Shown: positions 9,342 through 20,187, counted from the first letter of the stretch. The stretch: DNA of 64,000 nt from Candidatus Protistibacter heckmannii (GCA_025050535.1 JALBVF010000002.1:383640-447639); one strand, 5' to 3'. The notes: generated from the letters alone by a model not told the origin. Made by a program: numbers and translations.

Positions 9342-11000
9342 TCAGACCGCGCCGAGCATCTCGGCGGCGTGCTTGCGCGTGGTCGCGGTGATCGAGGCGC
9401 CGCCGAGCATGCGGGCGATCTCCTCGGTGCGTTCCTCGCCCAGGACCGGCGCGATCCGCGATTCGGTCTTGCCCACCTTGCTCTGCTTGCTGACTTGAAA
9501 GTGGTGGTGACCCAGGGCCGCGACCTGCGGCAGGTGGGTCACGCACAGCACCTGACGCTCCGCGCCCAGGGTGCGCAGCAGGCGGCCCACCACTTCGGCC
9601 ACCGCGCCGCCGATGCCGCTGTCGACTTCGTCGAAGATGAGCGTGGGCGTGGGGCTGGCGCGGCTGGTGATCACCGACAGCGCCAGGCTGATGCGCGCGA
9701 GTTCTCCGCCCGAGGCCACTTTCGCCAGCGGCCGCGGCGTGACGCCGGCGTGGCCGGCCACCAGGAATTCGATCTGCTCCAGACCGTGGGCGCCGCCCTC
9801 GGCCGGTGTGAGCGCGATGTCGAAGCTGCCGCCGGCCATCGCCAGGGTCTGCATCGACTGCGTCACTTCCCCCGCCAGTTTCTTCGCCGCGGCAGCGCGC
9901 GCCTTGCTCAGCGCCTTGGCGGTTTTCAGATAGGCGGCATGCGCGGCTTCGCGCTCGGCCTGCAGAGCTTCGAGATTCTGCGCGCGCTCAAGGCTCGCGA
10001 GGCGTTCGCGCTTTTCGGCGTGCAGGGCGGCGAGGCCTTCGGGTGCCACGCGGTATTTGCGCGCCGCGCCGTGCAGGGCCTGCATGCGGGCCTCGGCCTC
10101 GGCGAGCTTTTCGGGATCCAGGTCCAGGCGCTGGGCGTAGCGCGCCAGCGCATGCGCGGCCTCCTGCACCTGCACCGCGGCGGCGTTGAGCAGTTCGGCC
10201 GTCTCGCCGAGCTGCGGATCGTAGCCGGCGAGTTCACCGAGCTTGGCCTCAATGGTCTCGATCTGCGGCAGCGCCGCGCCGTCGGCCTGGGTCAGCACCT
10301 CGAGCGCGCCGCTGGTGCCTTCGATCAGACTGGCCGCATTCGCGAGCCGGCTGTGCTCGGCATGCACCTGCTCCCATTCGCCTTCCTGCGGCGCGAGCTT
10401 GTCGAGTTCGGCGAGCTGCCATTCGAGCTGCTCGCGCTCGAGGGCGAGTTCGCGCTCGTGCTTGCCGGCGTCGGCGATCTGCGCGTCGAGCGCGGCGAGC
10501 GCCTTCCAGAGTTTGGCCATCTCGGCGGCCTGCGGCGCGAGGCCGGCATGCGCGTCGAGCAGGCAGCGCTGCGCGCCGGGCTTGAGCAGCAGCTGGTGGG
10601 CGTGCTGGCCGTGGATGTCGACGAGGCGGTCGCCGGCTTCGCGCAGCTGCGCGAGCGTGGCCGGGCTGCCGTTGATGAAGCCCTTGGAGCGGCCGCCGGA
10701 GTCGACCACCCGGCGCAGCATAAGCACGCCGTCCTCGGCGTCGAAGGCGTTCTCGGCGAGCCAGTCTTTGAGTTCGGGATCGTTCCCGGGCAGGTCGAAT
10801 TCGGCGCTCAGGTCGGCGCGGCCCGCGCCCTCGCGCACCACGCCGCCGTCGGCGCGCCCGCCCAGGGAAAGCGCCAGCGCGTCGATGAGGATGGACTTTC
10901 CCGCGCCGGTCTCGCCAGAGAGCACGGTGAAGCCGGCGTCGAATTCCAGGTCCAGGCTGGCGACGATGACGAAGTCGCGGATGGTGAGGCTGCGCAGCAT
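9342..11000 (-). CDS. recN: DNA repair protein RecN
   Basis: RecN is a cytosolic SMC-like ATPase that gathers broken DNA ends during double-strand break repair. The 552-residue product has Walker A GETGAGKS near residue 30, a long Glu/Ala-rich coiled-coil middle, the ABC signature VASGGELARISLAL, and Walker B LIFDEVDSGIGG followed by CVTHLPQVA. Length matches the family. It follows nadK by 20 bases on the same strand, so the two are probably cotranscribed. I saw no LexA box in the short gap, and any SOS control would have to act upstream of nadK. Confidence 0.95.
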   Translation of the reverse strand: MLRSLTIRDFVIVASLDLEFDAGFTVLSGETGAGKSILIDALALSLGGRADGGVVREGAGRADLSAEFDLPGNDPELKDWLAENAFDAEDGVLMLRRVVDSGGRSKGFINGSPATLAQLREAGDRLVDIHGQHAHQLLLKPGAQRCLLDAHAGLAPQAAEMAKLWKALAALDAQIADAGKHERELALEREQLEWQLAELDKLAPQEGEWEQVHAEHSRLANAASLIEGTSGALEVLTQADGAALPQIETIEAKLGELAGYDPQLGETAELLNAAAVQVQEAAHALARYAQRLDLDPEKLAEAEARMQALHGAARKYRVAPEGLAALHAEKRERLASLERAQNLEALQAEREAAHAAYLKTAKALSKARAAAAKKLAGEVTQSMQTLAMAGGSFDIALTPAEGGAHGLEQIEFLVAGHAGVTPRPLAKVASGGELARISLALSVITSRASPTPTLIFDEVDSGIGGAVAEVVGRLLRTLGAERQVLCVTHLPQVAALGHHHFQVSKQSKVGKTESRIAPVLGEERTEEIARMLGGASITATTRKHAAEMLGAV

Positions 11001-11020
11001 TCGCTAGGGAAGGGGGCTGG

Positions 11021-11968
11021 TCAGGCCGAGGGATATTCGTGCCAGTGCAGTTTCTTGCGCAGCGTGGCGAAGTAGCTGGTGCCCTGCGGATGCAGGAAGG
11101 TGGCGGTGTGCGGGGAGCGGCGCACGATCACCCGGTCTCCGGGGATCAGCGAGGCCAGCGACTGCATGTCGAAGTTCACGCAGGCGTCGCGTTCGCCGCC
11201 CAGCTCGATGACGACCTCCACGTCCTGCAGCAGCACGATCGGCCGGTTGGAGAGCGCATGCGGCGCCACGGGAACGAGGACGATGCCGCCCACCTCGGGA
11301 TGCAGGATCGGGCCGCCCGCGGCCAGCGCATAGGCGGTGGAGCCGGTAGGCGTGGCCATGATCAGGCCGTCGGAGCGCTGGTAGTACATGAAGCGGCCGT
11401 CCACGGTGACCATCAGCTCGACCATGCCGCCGGGGCTGGTTCGGTTGACGACCACGTCGTTGAGCGCGGTGGCGGAAAAGATCTGCGCGCCGTCGCGCAG
11501 CACGCAGCCCTGCAGCAGGCTGCGGTTCTCGCGCTCGTAGTTGCCGTCGAGCATGGCGCCGAGCACGGTGGGCATCTCGGCGAGCGAGATGTCGGTCATG
11601 AAGCCCAGGCGGCCGAGGTTCACGCCGATGAGCGGCACGCCGGCCGGCGCCAGATGCCGGCCGATGCCGAGCATGGTGCCGTCGCCGCCGAGCACGACCG
11701 CCACTTCGACCTGGCTGCCGAGGGTCTCGGGCGGTGCGATCGGGTAGCCCTGGATTTCCAGGGCTACCGCGGTGCCGGCCTCGAACACGACCTTGCGGCC
11801 GGTCGCGGCGATCTCCGCAGCCAGCTTGCCGAGCAGTTCGGCGATGCCGTTGGCCTGCGGCTTGCCGACCAGCGCCACCGAGCCGAAGGGTTCGAAGGGC
11901 GACGAGCCGACCGCGGTCGAGGTCGCCAGGGCCGTGGCGGAGAGGGAGACGGAAAGCGGGCTGGACAT
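11021..11968 (-). CDS. nadK: NAD kinase
   Basis: NAD kinase phosphorylates NAD to NADP. The product (about 315 residues from the ATG at 11968; a TTG lies upstream at 11986) holds the family motifs [12 protein letters not shown] and [10 protein letters not shown]. The nucleotide and substrate signature [16 protein letters not shown] and the NRPIVL segment follow. The gene is divergent from hrcA with only about 50 bases between the starts, and it leads into recN. This nadK-recN/hrcA arrangement is common in betaproteobacteria. Intact. Confidence 0.95.
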   Translation of the reverse strand: MSSPLSVSLSATALATSTAVGSSPFEPFGSVALVGKPQANGIAELLGKLAAEIAATGRKVVFEAGTAVALEIQGYPIAPPETLGSQVEVAVVLGGDGTMLGIGRHLAPAGVPLIGVNLGRLGFMTDISLAEMPTVLGAMLDGNYERENRSLLQGCVLRDGAQIFSATALNDVVVNRTSPGGMVELMVTVDGRFMYYQRSDGLIMATPTGSTAYALAAGGPILHPEVGGIVLVPVAPHALSNRPIVLLQDVEVVIELGGERDACVNFDMQSLASLIPGDRVIVRRSPHTATFLHPQGTSYFATLRKKLHWHEYPSA

Positions 11969-12021
11969 GGCGCGATTAGAACACAAGCGATTCTCCGTTG
12001 TCAGCCGCTTTCACTTACAAT

Positions 12022-13050
12022 ATGAGCATGCTTGACCAGCGTGCAAAATCCCTGCTGAAGATCCTAATCGAACGGTATATCGCCGAAGGTCAGCCCGTTG
12101 GTTCGCGCACGCTTTCCAAATATTCCGGCTTGGAGCTTTCGCCCGCCACGATCCGCAACGTCATGGCGGATCTGGAGGAGATGGGCTTCATCGCCAGCCC
12201 CCATGCCTCGGCCGGGCGCATCCCGACGCCGCGCGGCTACCGGCTCTTCGTCGACACCATGATCACGGTGCAGCCCAAGACGCAGAGCGACGAGCTGGTC
12301 CAGGAGGTGGGCGCCTCGCTGTCCACGGACGCGCCGCAGCGCATGATCTCCAGCGCCGCGCAGGTGCTCTCCAATCTGACGCAGTTCGCCGGCGTGGTGA
12401 TGATCCCGCGCCGCACCCAGTCCTTCAAGCACATCGAATTCCTGCGCTTGTCCGACCGCAAGGTGTTGCTTATCGTGATCGCGCCCGACGGCGACGTGCA
12501 GAACCGCATCATCCAGGCCGACCGCGACTATTCGCCTGCCGAGCTGACCGAGGCGGCCAACTTCTTCAACGCCAACTACGCGGGCCTGTCCTTCGACGAG
12601 GTGCGCGCGCGCCTGGCCGGCGAGCTCGACCAGTTGCGCAGCGACATGTCCTGCCTGATGCAGGCGGCGGTGCAGGCCGGCAGCCAGGCGATGTCGGGCG
12701 AGGACGAGAACGTGGTCATCTCCGGCGAGTGCAAGCTGCTTCAGGTGGAGGACCTGTCTTCGAGCATGGACAAGCTCAAGCGGATGTTCCAGGTGTTCGA
12801 GCAGAAGACCGGCCTGCTGCAGCTGCTCGATGTGTCCAGCCGCGCCCAGGGCGTGCAGATCTTCATCGGCGGCGAAAGCCAGCTTGTGCCGGTCGAGGAC
12901 ATGGCCGTCATAACCTCACCGTACAAGGTGGAGGGCCGCATCGTCGGCACGCTCGGCGTGATCGGCCCCACGCGCATGGCCTACGAGCGCGTGATCCCCA
13001 TCGTCGGCATCACCGCTAAGCTCCTGACCCAGGCGCTCAGCCAGCACTAG
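12022..13050 (+). CDS. hrcA: Heat-inducible transcription repressor HrcA
   Basis: HrcA represses chaperone genes by binding CIRCE operators, and GroEL modulates its folding. The 342-residue protein begins with the winged-helix domain ([20 protein letters not shown], then [12 protein letters not shown] and the [12 protein letters not shown] loop). The GAF-like dimerisation part follows, ending in [23 protein letters not shown] at 12022 and ATG at 12028 are both possible. I see no complete CIRCE element upstream of hrcA, grpE or dnaK in this window, so its targets may lie elsewhere, for example at groESL. It is followed after 7 bases by hemH. Confidence 0.94.
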   Translation: MSMLDQRAKSLLKILIERYIAEGQPVGSRTLSKYSGLELSPATIRNVMADLEEMGFIASPHASAGRIPTPRGYRLFVDTMITVQPKTQSDELVQEVGASLSTDAPQRMISSAAQVLSNLTQFAGVVMIPRRTQSFKHIEFLRLSDRKVLLIVIAPDGDVQNRIIQADRDYSPAELTEAANFFNANYAGLSFDEVRARLAGELDQLRSDMSCLMQAAVQAGSQAMSGEDENVVISGECKLLQVEDLSSSMDKLKRMFQVFEQKTGLLQLLDVSSRAQGVQIFIGGESQLVPVEDMAVITSPYKVEGRIVGTLGVIGPTRMAYERVIPIVGITAKLLTQALSQH

Positions 13051-13057
13051 TCCGCCG

Positions 13058-14077
13058 ATGCAAGATGCCAAGACCCCGCGCACGGGGCTGCTGCTGATCA
13101 ACCTTGGCACGCCCGACGCGCCCACGCCGGCCGCCGTCGGCGCCTATCTCAAGGAATTCCTCTCTGATCCGCGCGTGGTGGAGATTCCCCGCGCGGTCTG
13201 GCTGCCGCTGCTCTACGGCGTGATCGTGCCGCTGCGCTCGCGCGCCTCGGCGAAGAAATACGCCAGCGTCTGGATGAGCGGAGGCTCGCCGCTGATGGTC
13301 CACACCCAGGCCATGGTCGAGGCGCTGCGCAGGCGCTTCGCCGCGCGTGGCGAGGACGTCGCGATCGAGGTCGCGATGCGCTACGGCAACCCCTCGATCC
13401 CGGCGGCCCTGGACGCGCTGCTCGCCAAGGGCGTGGACCGCGTGCTCTGCCTGCCGCTCTATCCGCAGTATTCCGCCACGACCACGGCCACCGCCTACGA
13501 CGCCCTGTTCGCCGCCCTGGCGACCAAGCGCGACCAGCCGGCGGTGCGCACGATCAAGGACTACTGCGCCGACGCCGGCTACATCTTCGCGCTGGCCTCG
13601 CGCATCCGCGAAGCCTGGCGCGAGGGCGGTGCGCCGGATTTCGCCGCCGGCGACAAGCTGCTATTTTCCTTCCACGGCGTGCCCAAGCGCACCATGCTCA
13701 AGGGCGATCCCTACTACCATCAATGCCTGGAGACCGGCCGCCAGCTGCGCGCGGCGCTCGGCCTGGATGAGCGGCAGGCGCTGCTGACCTTCCAGTCGCG
13801 CTTCGGCCGGGAGGAATGGCTCCAGCCCTACACCGCGCCGACCCTGGCCGATCTGGGCCGGGCCGGCGTGCGCCGGGCCGACGTGTTCTGCCCCGGTTTT
13901 CCGGAGGACTGCCTGGAGACGCTGGAAGAAATCGCCATGGAGGGCAAGCAGAAGTTCCTCCACGCCGGCGGGAAGGACTACCGCTACATCCCCTGCCTGA
14001 ACGATTCTCCGGACTGGATCGCCGCGCTTGATACCATTGCGGGTTTGCATTTGCGGGGCTGGGCGGGAAATCGCTGA
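13058..14077 (+). CDS. hemH: Ferrochelatase
   Basis: HemH inserts ferrous iron into protoporphyrin IX, the last step of protoheme synthesis. The 339-residue protein has the N-terminal LLINLGTPDAPT, the conserved PLYPQYSATTTAT loop, the catalytic-histidine region FSFHGVPKRTMLKGDPY and the C-terminal FCPGFPEDCLETLEEI. Length and motifs are those of the long proteobacterial form. It starts seven bases after the hrcA stop, so the two genes are likely cotranscribed. Confidence 0.95.
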   Translation: MQDAKTPRTGLLLINLGTPDAPTPAAVGAYLKEFLSDPRVVEIPRAVWLPLLYGVIVPLRSRASAKKYASVWMSGGSPLMVHTQAMVEALRRRFAARGEDVAIEVAMRYGNPSIPAALDALLAKGVDRVLCLPLYPQYSATTTATAYDALFAALATKRDQPAVRTIKDYCADAGYIFALASRIREAWREGGAPDFAAGDKLLFSFHGVPKRTMLKGDPYYHQCLETGRQLRAALGLDERQALLTFQSRFGREEWLQPYTAPTLADLGRAGVRRADVFCPGFPEDCLETLEEIAMEGKQKFLHAGGKDYRYIPCLNDSPDWIAALDTIAGLHLRGWAGNR

Positions 14078-14105
14078 AAATCGGCGTTTTTCCTTAAAAA
14101 CCGGA

Positions 14106-14133
14106 CTTGAAATGCGGTCTTTCATCCCAATGT
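14106..14133 (+). promoter_or_regulatory. Sigma-32-type heat-shock promoter upstream of grpE
   Basis: CTTGAAA at 14106-14112, a 13-base spacer, then TCCCAATGT at 14125-14133 match the sigma-32 pattern (CTTGAAA, 13-17 bases, CCCCATNT) with small deviations in the -10. It lies 35 bases before the grpE start. Confidence 0.7.
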
Positions 14134-14167
14134 GGGCGTCTAGTCGAAATCAGGTGTTGGAGGAAGC

Positions 14168-14722
14168 ATGTCGGATCAGGTCAAGGACCAGGAAAATCAG
14201 TCGCCCGAGCCCAAGCCGGCCGAGGCGGCCGCGGGCTACCAGGAAGCCGGGGCCCAAGGTGAAATCAGCCTGAGCGAGCAGCTCTCCCAGGCGCAGGCCA
14301 AGGCGGCCGAGCACTACGACGCCTTCCTGCGTTCCCGCGCCGAACTGGAGAACCTGCGCCGCCGCGCCCAGGAAGACGTGGCCAAGGCCCACAAATACGC
14401 CATCGAGTCCTTCGCCGAGCATCTCGTGCCGGTCATGGACAGCCTGCAGGCAGCGCTAGCCGACGGCTCGGGTGAGCTGGCTAAGCTGCGCGAAGGCGTG
14501 AAGCTGACCGCCAAGCAGCTGGCCGCGGCCTTCGAGAAGGGCAAGATCACCGAGATCAACCCGGTCGGCGAGAAATTCGATCCGCACCGCCATCAGGCCA
14601 TCTCCATGGTGCCCTCCGAGCAGGAGCCCAACACCGTGGTCACCGTCCTGCAGCGCGGCTACGTGATCGCCGAGCGCGTGGTGCGGCCGGCCCTGGTCAT
14701 GGTGTCGGCGCCCAAGTCCTGA
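14168..14722 (+). CDS. grpE: Nucleotide exchange factor GrpE
   Basis: GrpE releases ADP from DnaK and so resets the chaperone cycle. The 184-residue protein has a disordered charged N-terminus, a long coiled-coil helix ([20 protein letters not shown]), a four-helix region with [12 protein letters not shown], and the C-terminal beta domain with [12 protein letters not shown] and [14 protein letters not shown] ribosome binding site precedes the ATG. It stands before dnaK-dnaJ and has its own sigma-32-like promoter. Confidence 0.96.
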   Translation: MSDQVKDQENQSPEPKPAEAAAGYQEAGAQGEISLSEQLSQAQAKAAEHYDAFLRSRAELENLRRRAQEDVAKAHKYAIESFAEHLVPVMDSLQAALADGSGELAKLREGVKLTAKQLAAAFEKGKITEINPVGEKFDPHRHQAISMVPSEQEPNTVVTVLQRGYVIAERVVRPALVMVSAPKS

Positions 14723-14753
14723 GGCCGGCGCTGAAAACAATGTCCGATTCCGG

Positions 14754-14781
14754 CTTGAAAACCCGGCCGGAATCCCAAGAT
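14754..14781 (+). promoter_or_regulatory. Sigma-32-type heat-shock promoter upstream of dnaK
   Basis: CTTGAAA at 14754-14760, a 13-base spacer and CCCAAGAT at 14774-14781 repeat the layout seen before grpE. The leader to the dnaK ATG at 14867 would be about 75-80 bases. Confidence 0.7.
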
Positions 14782-14866
14782 TGAAAACAACTTTTTAAAT
14801 GAGTAGACGACAGTCCCACTGACGCCGACAGGGGCCACGGGATGGTTGAATCCAGGAGAAAGCAAG

Positions 14867-16804
14867 ATGGGCAAGATTATCGGCATCGACCTCGGCACGA
14901 CCAATTCGTGCGTGGCGATCATGGAGGGCAACACGCCCAAGGTCATCGAGAATTCGGAAGGCGCACGTACTACGCCTTCGATCATCGCCTATATGGAAGA
15001 CGGCGAGATCCTCGTCGGCGCGCCGGCCAAGCGCCAGGCCGTGACCAATCCCAAGAACACGGTGTATGCGTCTAAGCGCCTGATCGGCCGCAAGTTCGCC
15101 GAGAAGGAAGTGCAGAAGGACATCGGTCTGATGCCCTACGCCATCGTCAAGGCCGACAACGGCGACGCCTGGATCGGCGTGCGCGACAAGAAGCTCGCCC
15201 CGCCGCAGATCTCCGCCGAAGTGTTGGCCAAGATGAAGAAGACCGCTGAGGACTACCTGGGCGAGCCCGTGACCGAAGCTGTGGTCACCGTGCCGGCCTA
15301 CTTCAACGACTCCCAGCGCCAGGCCACCAAGGACGCGGGCCGCATCGCCGGCCTCGACGTCAAGCGCATCATCAACGAGCCGACCGCGGCCGCGCTGGCC
15401 TTCGGCCTGGAAAAGATGGAAAAGGGCGACCGCAAGATCGCTGTGTATGACCTGGGCGGCGGCACCTTCGACATCTCGATCATCGAGATCGCCGACGTCG
15501 ACGGCGAGAAGCAGTTCGAAGTGCTCTCCACCAACGGCGACACCTTCCTCGGCGGTGAAGACTTCGACCAGCGCATCATTGACCACATCATCGCCGAGTT
15601 CAAAAAGGAACAGGGTGTCGACCTGGGCAAGGACGTGCTCGCGCTGCAGCGTCTGAAGGAATCCGCTGAGAAGGCCAAGATCGAGCTCTCCTCAAGCGCG
15701 CAGACCGAAATCAATCTGCCATACATCACGGCCGACGCCTCCGGTCCCAAGCACCTGAACCTGAAGATCACCCGCGCCAAGTTAGAATCCCTCGTCGATG
15801 AGCTGATCGAGCGCACCATCGCGCCCTGCCGCGCCGCGATCAAGGACGCCGGCGTGAGCGTGGGCGACATCCACGACGTGATCCTCGTCGGCGGCATGAC
15901 TCGTATGCCCAAGGTGCAGGAGAAGGTAAAGGAGCTCTTCGGCAAGGAAGCGCGCCGCGACGTGAACCCCGATGAAGCCGTGGCCGTGGGCGCCGCGATC
16001 CATGGCTCGGTCCTCTCGGGCGACCGCAAGGACGTGCTGCTGCTCGACGTGACCCCGCTGTCGCTGGGCATCGAGACCATGGGCGGGGTGATGACCAAGA
16101 TGATCACCAAGAACACGACCATCCCGACAAAGTTCTCGCAGACTTTCTCGACCGCCGAGGACAACCAGAACGCGGTGACGATTAAGGTCTTCCAGGGCGA
16201 GCGCGAGATGGCCGCCGGCAACAAGCTGCTGGGCGAATTCAACCTCGAGGGCATTCCGCCCGCGATGCGCGGCACGCCGCAGATCGAAGTGACCTTCGAC
16301 ATCGACGCCAACGGAATCCTGCACGTGTCGGCCAAGGACAAGGCCACCGGCAAGGAGAACAAGGTGACGATCAAGGCCAACTCCGGCCTCTCGGAAGCCG
16401 AGATTGAGAAGATGGTGAAGGACGCCGAGGCCAACGCTGCGGAAGACCACCGTCTGCGCGAGCTGGTCGAGTCGCGCAACCAGGCCGACGCGCTGATCCA
16501 CGCGACCCGCAAGTCGCTGACCGAATACGGCGACAAGCTCGACGTCGGCGAGAAGGACGTGATCGAAGCCGCGATCAAGACGCTCGAGGAAACGGTGAAG
16601 ACCGGCGACAAAGCCGAGATCGACGTCAAGACCGAGGCCCTGACCGCCGCCAGCCAGAAGCTGGGCGAGAAGATCTACGCCGACATGCAGGCCAAGCAGG
16701 CCGCGGCCGGCGCCGGGGCTGCTCCCGGCGCGGATGCGGGCTCCAAGCCGCAGGATGAGAACGTGGTCGACGCCGAGTTCAAGGAAGTCAACGACAAGAA
16801 GTGA
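14867..16804 (+). CDS. dnaK: Molecular chaperone DnaK (Hsp70)
   Basis: DnaK is the ATP-driven Hsp70 chaperone. The 645-residue product starts [20 protein letters not shown] and has the ATPase signatures [16 protein letters not shown] and [16 protein letters not shown]. The linker [16 protein letters not shown] leads into the substrate-binding domain, and the tail ends [12 protein letters not shown] as is typical of proteobacterial DnaK. I chose the ATG at 14867 over the open frame upstream because AGGAGA precedes it at the right distance and the protein then begins at the family's usual residue. It forms a unit with grpE upstream and dnaJ downstream. Confidence 0.97.
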   Translation: MGKIIGIDLGTTNSCVAIMEGNTPKVIENSEGARTTPSIIAYMEDGEILVGAPAKRQAVTNPKNTVYASKRLIGRKFAEKEVQKDIGLMPYAIVKADNGDAWIGVRDKKLAPPQISAEVLAKMKKTAEDYLGEPVTEAVVTVPAYFNDSQRQATKDAGRIAGLDVKRIINEPTAAALAFGLEKMEKGDRKIAVYDLGGGTFDISIIEIADVDGEKQFEVLSTNGDTFLGGEDFDQRIIDHIIAEFKKEQGVDLGKDVLALQRLKESAEKAKIELSSSAQTEINLPYITADASGPKHLNLKITRAKLESLVDELIERTIAPCRAAIKDAGVSVGDIHDVILVGGMTRMPKVQEKVKELFGKEARRDVNPDEAVAVGAAIHGSVLSGDRKDVLLLDVTPLSLGIETMGGVMTKMITKNTTIPTKFSQTFSTAEDNQNAVTIKVFQGEREMAAGNKLLGEFNLEGIPPAMRGTPQIEVTFDIDANGILHVSAKDKATGKENKVTIKANSGLSEAEIEKMVKDAEANAAEDHRLRELVESRNQADALIHATRKSLTEYGDKLDVGEKDVIEAAIKTLEETVKTGDKAEIDVKTEALTAASQKLGEKIYADMQAKQAAAGAGAAPGADAGSKPQDENVVDAEFKEVNDKK

Positions 16805-16819
16805 TCGGCGGGAAGTCAG

Positions 16820-16843
16820 CGTTAAACCTTCGGAGTTTTAACG
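16820..16843. other. Small hairpin between dnaK and dnaJ
   Basis: CGTTAAA at 16820-16826 pairs with TTTAACG at 16837-16843 around a short GC-containing loop. No T-tract follows, so it is more likely an RNA processing or attenuating hairpin than a full terminator. It lies 65 bases before dnaJ. Confidence 0.35.
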
Positions 16844-16907
16844 GGACGCAGGCGGCGCGGAGGACATTCTCGAGCCCCCTGCGTCGATTGCATTTCAAGG
16901 CAGCCAC

Positions 16908-18029
16908 ATGGCAAAGCGAGATTTTTACGAGATTCTGGGTCTGGCGAAGAACGCCAGCGATGAGGACATCAAGAAGTCCTATCGCAAGCTGGCGATGAAA
17001 TACCACCCGGACCGCAACCCCGGCAGCAAGGAAGCCGAGGAAAAATTCAAGGAGGCCAAGGAGGCCTACGAGATGCTGTCCGACGCGCAGAAGCGAGCGG
17101 CCTACGACCAGTACGGCCATGCCGGCGTGGACCCCAACGCGGGCTCGGGTGGCTTCGGCGGCGGCGCGGGCTTCGGCAATTTCGGCGACGCCTTCGGCGA
17201 CATCTTCGGCGCGGCGGCCGGGCGTAGCCGCGGCGGCCCGCAGGTCTACCGCGGCGCCGACCTGCGCTACAGCATGGAGATCACACTCGAGCAGGCGGCC
17301 AGCGGCTACGACACGCAGATCCGCGTGCCGAGCTGGGACGAATGCGGCGCCTGCCATGGCAGCAGCGCGGAGCCCGGCACCCAGCACGAGACCTGCCCAA
17401 CCTGCAACGGCATCGGCCAGGTGCGCGTGGCGCAGGGCTTCTTCAGCATGCAGCAGACCTGCCTGAAGTGCCACGGCAGCGGCCGCTTCATCCCCAAACC
17501 CTGCCAGGTCTGCCGAGGCAGCGGCAAGATTAAGAAGCAGAAGACGCTCGAGGTGAAGATTCCCGGCGGCATTGACGAGGGCATGCGCATCCGCTCCTCG
17601 GGCAACGGCGAGCCGGGCATCAACGGCGGCCCCCCGGGCGACCTGTACGTCGAGATCCACATCAAGCAGCACAGCGTGTTCGAGCGCGACGGCGACGACC
17701 TGCACTGCCAGATGCCGATCAGTTTCGCCGTGGCGGCGCTCGGTGGCGAGATCCAGGTGCCGACGCTGCAGGGCAAGGCTAGCTTCGCGGTGTCCGAGGG
17801 CACGCAGTCGGGCAAGACCTTCCGCCTGCGCGGTAAGGGCATCAAGGGCCTGCGCGCGAGCTACCCGGGCGATCTGTACGTGCACGTGCAGATCGAGACG
17901 CCGGTCAAGCTCACCGACAAGCAGAAGGACCTGCTCGAAAAGCTCGAGGCCAGCCTCAAGGAAGGCGGCGCCAAGCACAGCCCGCAGTCCAAGGGCTTCT
18001 TCGACCGCATGAAGGACTTGTTCAACTGA
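16908..18029 (+). CDS. dnaJ: Chaperone protein DnaJ
   Basis: DnaJ (Hsp40) brings clients to DnaK and stimulates its ATPase. In the 373-residue product the J domain carries KYHPDRNPG (HPD near residue 32) and a Gly/Phe-rich linker follows (residues about 75-105). The zinc domain has four repeats: [24 protein letters not shown] and CQVCRGSG. The C-terminal beta domains include [12 protein letters not shown] and the end is [12 protein letters not shown]. All catalytic and zinc ligands are present. It lies about 100 bases after dnaK and probably shares its heat-shock control. Confidence 0.96.
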   Translation: MAKRDFYEILGLAKNASDEDIKKSYRKLAMKYHPDRNPGSKEAEEKFKEAKEAYEMLSDAQKRAAYDQYGHAGVDPNAGSGGFGGGAGFGNFGDAFGDIFGAAAGRSRGGPQVYRGADLRYSMEITLEQAASGYDTQIRVPSWDECGACHGSSAEPGTQHETCPTCNGIGQVRVAQGFFSMQQTCLKCHGSGRFIPKPCQVCRGSGKIKKQKTLEVKIPGGIDEGMRIRSSGNGEPGINGGPPGDLYVEIHIKQHSVFERDGDDLHCQMPISFAVAALGGEIQVPTLQGKASFAVSEGTQSGKTFRLRGKGIKGLRASYPGDLYVHVQIETPVKLTDKQKDLLEKLEASLKEGGAKHSPQSKGFFDRMKDLFN

Positions 18030-18096
18030 ACGCGGACAACTGAACCCGGGGCCGGCGGCGGCCCAATCGGCTCTGCCGACTCGACCACCGCCGCCG

Positions 18097-19802
18097 ATGC
18101 CTTGCCCGCCCCTGTCCGACGCCCCTTCCGACGTACCACACAACTCCACCTCGGGCATTGTCCCCGGCCCATCCTTTTCCGTTTCCACTGTCGCGCCCTT
18201 CGCGCTGCTCGACGACGCGCGGGGCCTCTCCCGGCTGTACCGCGATCCCCTGGATTATCTTTCCTGCAAGACCTTGCCGGAACTCGACGGCGTGTTGGAG
18301 CGGGCGCGGGCGCATCTGGCCGCCGGCTGGCATGCCGTCCTCGCGCTCGGCTATGAAGGCGGGCGTCTGCTGCAGGGCCTGACGCCCGACCCCTGCGCGG
18401 CGGACGAGCCCTGGCTGCATCTCCTGGTCTTCAGCGCGCCGGCGCTGCTCGACGAAGCCGGCGTGCAAGCTTTTCTGGCCGGCCTCTGCATCCGAGCATC
18501 GGCCGCGCCGGCTTCGACGCAGCCTTCGCGCGGCTGCATGCCTACCTCGCCGCCGGCGACGCCTATCAGGTCAACTTCAGCCTGCGCCTGCGCGGCCAGG
18601 CCTACGGTAGACCTGCGGGGCTCTATCGCCGCATGCGCGAAAGCCATCCGGTGTCCTACGGCGCGCTGATCCATCTCAGTGGCGTCCAGCGTTGCGGCTG
18701 GGATGGCGCGGAGCGCGGTGAAACGGAGCATGGCGTCTCCGAGCGCGGCGGCGCAGCCGGCGTGCAATGGCTACTGTCCCATTCTCCGGAGCTCTTCGTG
18801 CGCCGGCGCGGCGCGCTTCTCGAGGCGCGACCGATGAAGGGCACCGCGCCGCGCGGGACGCCGCCCGCGGCGCTCGCGGCCGATCCGAAGAACCGCGCGG
18901 AGAATCTGATGATCGTGGACCTGCTGCGCAACGACCTGGGCCGCATCGCGCAGGTCGGCAGCGTGCAGGCGACGGCGCTGTTCGAGGTCGAATCCCTGCG
19001 CAATCCCTGGCAGATGACTTCCACCGTGCGCGCCCGTGCGCTGCCGGGCCTGCACCGGCTTCTCGAGGGGCTGTTTCCCTGCGGCTCCATCACCGGCGTG
19101 CCCAAGCGGCCCGCGATGCCGATCATCGACGAACTGGAATCCGCCCCGCGCGGCTTCTACACCGGCGCGATCGGCTGGATTGCGCCGCCGCACCCGGCGA
19201 ATGATCCTGATGAACCTCTCGGCGACTTCTGCTTTTCAGTGGCCATCCGCAGCCTGCTGCTCGGCGTGGCCGAGCTGGGCGTCGGCGCGGGCGTCAAGCA
19301 TGATTCGCAGGCCGGCGCCGAATGGGAGGAATGCCAGCTCAAGGCGGGCTTTCTCCACGCGCTGGAGCCGCGGTTCGGCCTGTTTGAAACACTGCGCGTC
19401 GAGGACGGCGTCTCCGCCATGCTCGACGCGAATCTGGACCGCATGGAGGCGTCGGCGCGGGCGCTGGGCTTTCCGTAGGAGCGTGTGCGCGCCAAGCAAT
19501 GCGTCGCGCGGGGATTGAGCCTGCATCCGCCGGGGAAGGCCGCGTCCGTGGGTGACGCCTGCCGGACCAGGATGGCTGCGCCGGGCGTGTGGCGCGCGCG
19601 CTGCAACGTGTTCGCACGGATCGGCGGCGAGTGGCTGACGCCGTCTTGCGCGGCCGGCCTGCTGCCCGGCCTGATGCGCGCCGCGTTGATGCGCAGCCTG
19701 CCGGCGCGCGAGGCCGTGCTGCGCCCGGAGGACCTGCGGCGCGCCGAACGCCTGCTCGCGGCCAACACCTTGCGCGGAGCGCTGCCGGCCGTGCTCGCCT
19801 AG
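18097..19802 (+). pseudogene. Aminodeoxychorismate synthase component I fused to lyase (PabB-PabC), broken
   Basis: PabB makes 4-amino-4-deoxychorismate and PabC converts it to p-aminobenzoate for folate. The reading frame is open from 18097 but shifts near 18480, where the family sequence continues in another frame (GRAGFDAAFARLHAYLAAGD, then AYQVNFSLRL). The chorismate-binding core is recognisable (MKGTAPRGT, NRAENLMIVDLLRNDLGRIA, PCGSITGVPK). The fused class IV aminotransferase part starts (FGLFETLRVEDG) and hits TAG at 19476. Only its far end (CNVFARIGGEWLTP, LLAANTLRG) follows, so roughly 100 residues of PabC are missing. One frameshift, one stop and one deletion make it non-functional. 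Confidence 0.85.
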
Positions 19803-20062
19803 TCGGTGGTCACGCCGCAGTGCGCGAGCAGCCGCTTGTAGTGGCGCAGGGTCTTGTATTCGTCGCTGAGTCTGTCCCGCAGCGGCTGCAGCATCAGCCC
19901 GGCGACGCCCGCGTTGGCTGGCGTCCGCAGGACGGCTTTCCGCGATGGCGATCTTGAGCGTGGACCGATCGTGCAGGGCGCGGCGAAGGCGGGAAGGGTG
20001 GCCGCGAGAGCGGTCAGGGCGGCGAGGATTGCGGGCAGGCTCGCGCTTGCGTGGGTGCGCAT
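19799..20062 (-). CDS. Small secreted hypothetical protein or remnant
   Basis: An 87-codon ORF starts MRTHASASLPAILAALTA, a clear Sec signal peptide with an Ala-rich core and AFA cleavage site near residue 28. The mature part is short and basic, ending YKRLLAHCGVTTD. I recognise no domain. It overlaps the end of the pabB-pabC remnant by four bases on the other strand and sits between two dead genes. It may itself be a shortened periplasmic protein gene; the middle is compositionally odd (many Arg and Ser), which would fit a local frameshift. Confidence 0.35.
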   Translation of the reverse strand: MRTHASASLPAILAALTALAATLPAFAAPCTIGPRSRSPSRKAVLRTPANAGVAGLMLQPLRDRLSDEYKTLRHYKRLLAHCGVTTD

Positions 20063-20187
20063 CGTGTCTCCTATAGGGTTGATGTTCTATGAAGAGAGCC
20101 GCGCATGCGCACACGCGCCGGACCCTCCCGGCAGGGGAGGTGTCCGGAAACCGGAAAAAGTTTAGCTGGCAGCGGCGCCGGAAGGAT

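Noticed and set aside
11987..12021. Leaderless hrcA promoter with TACAAT directly before the ATG
   Set aside because: TACAAT at 12016-12021 looks like a -10, but no -35 lies at a suitable distance, so I do not list it.
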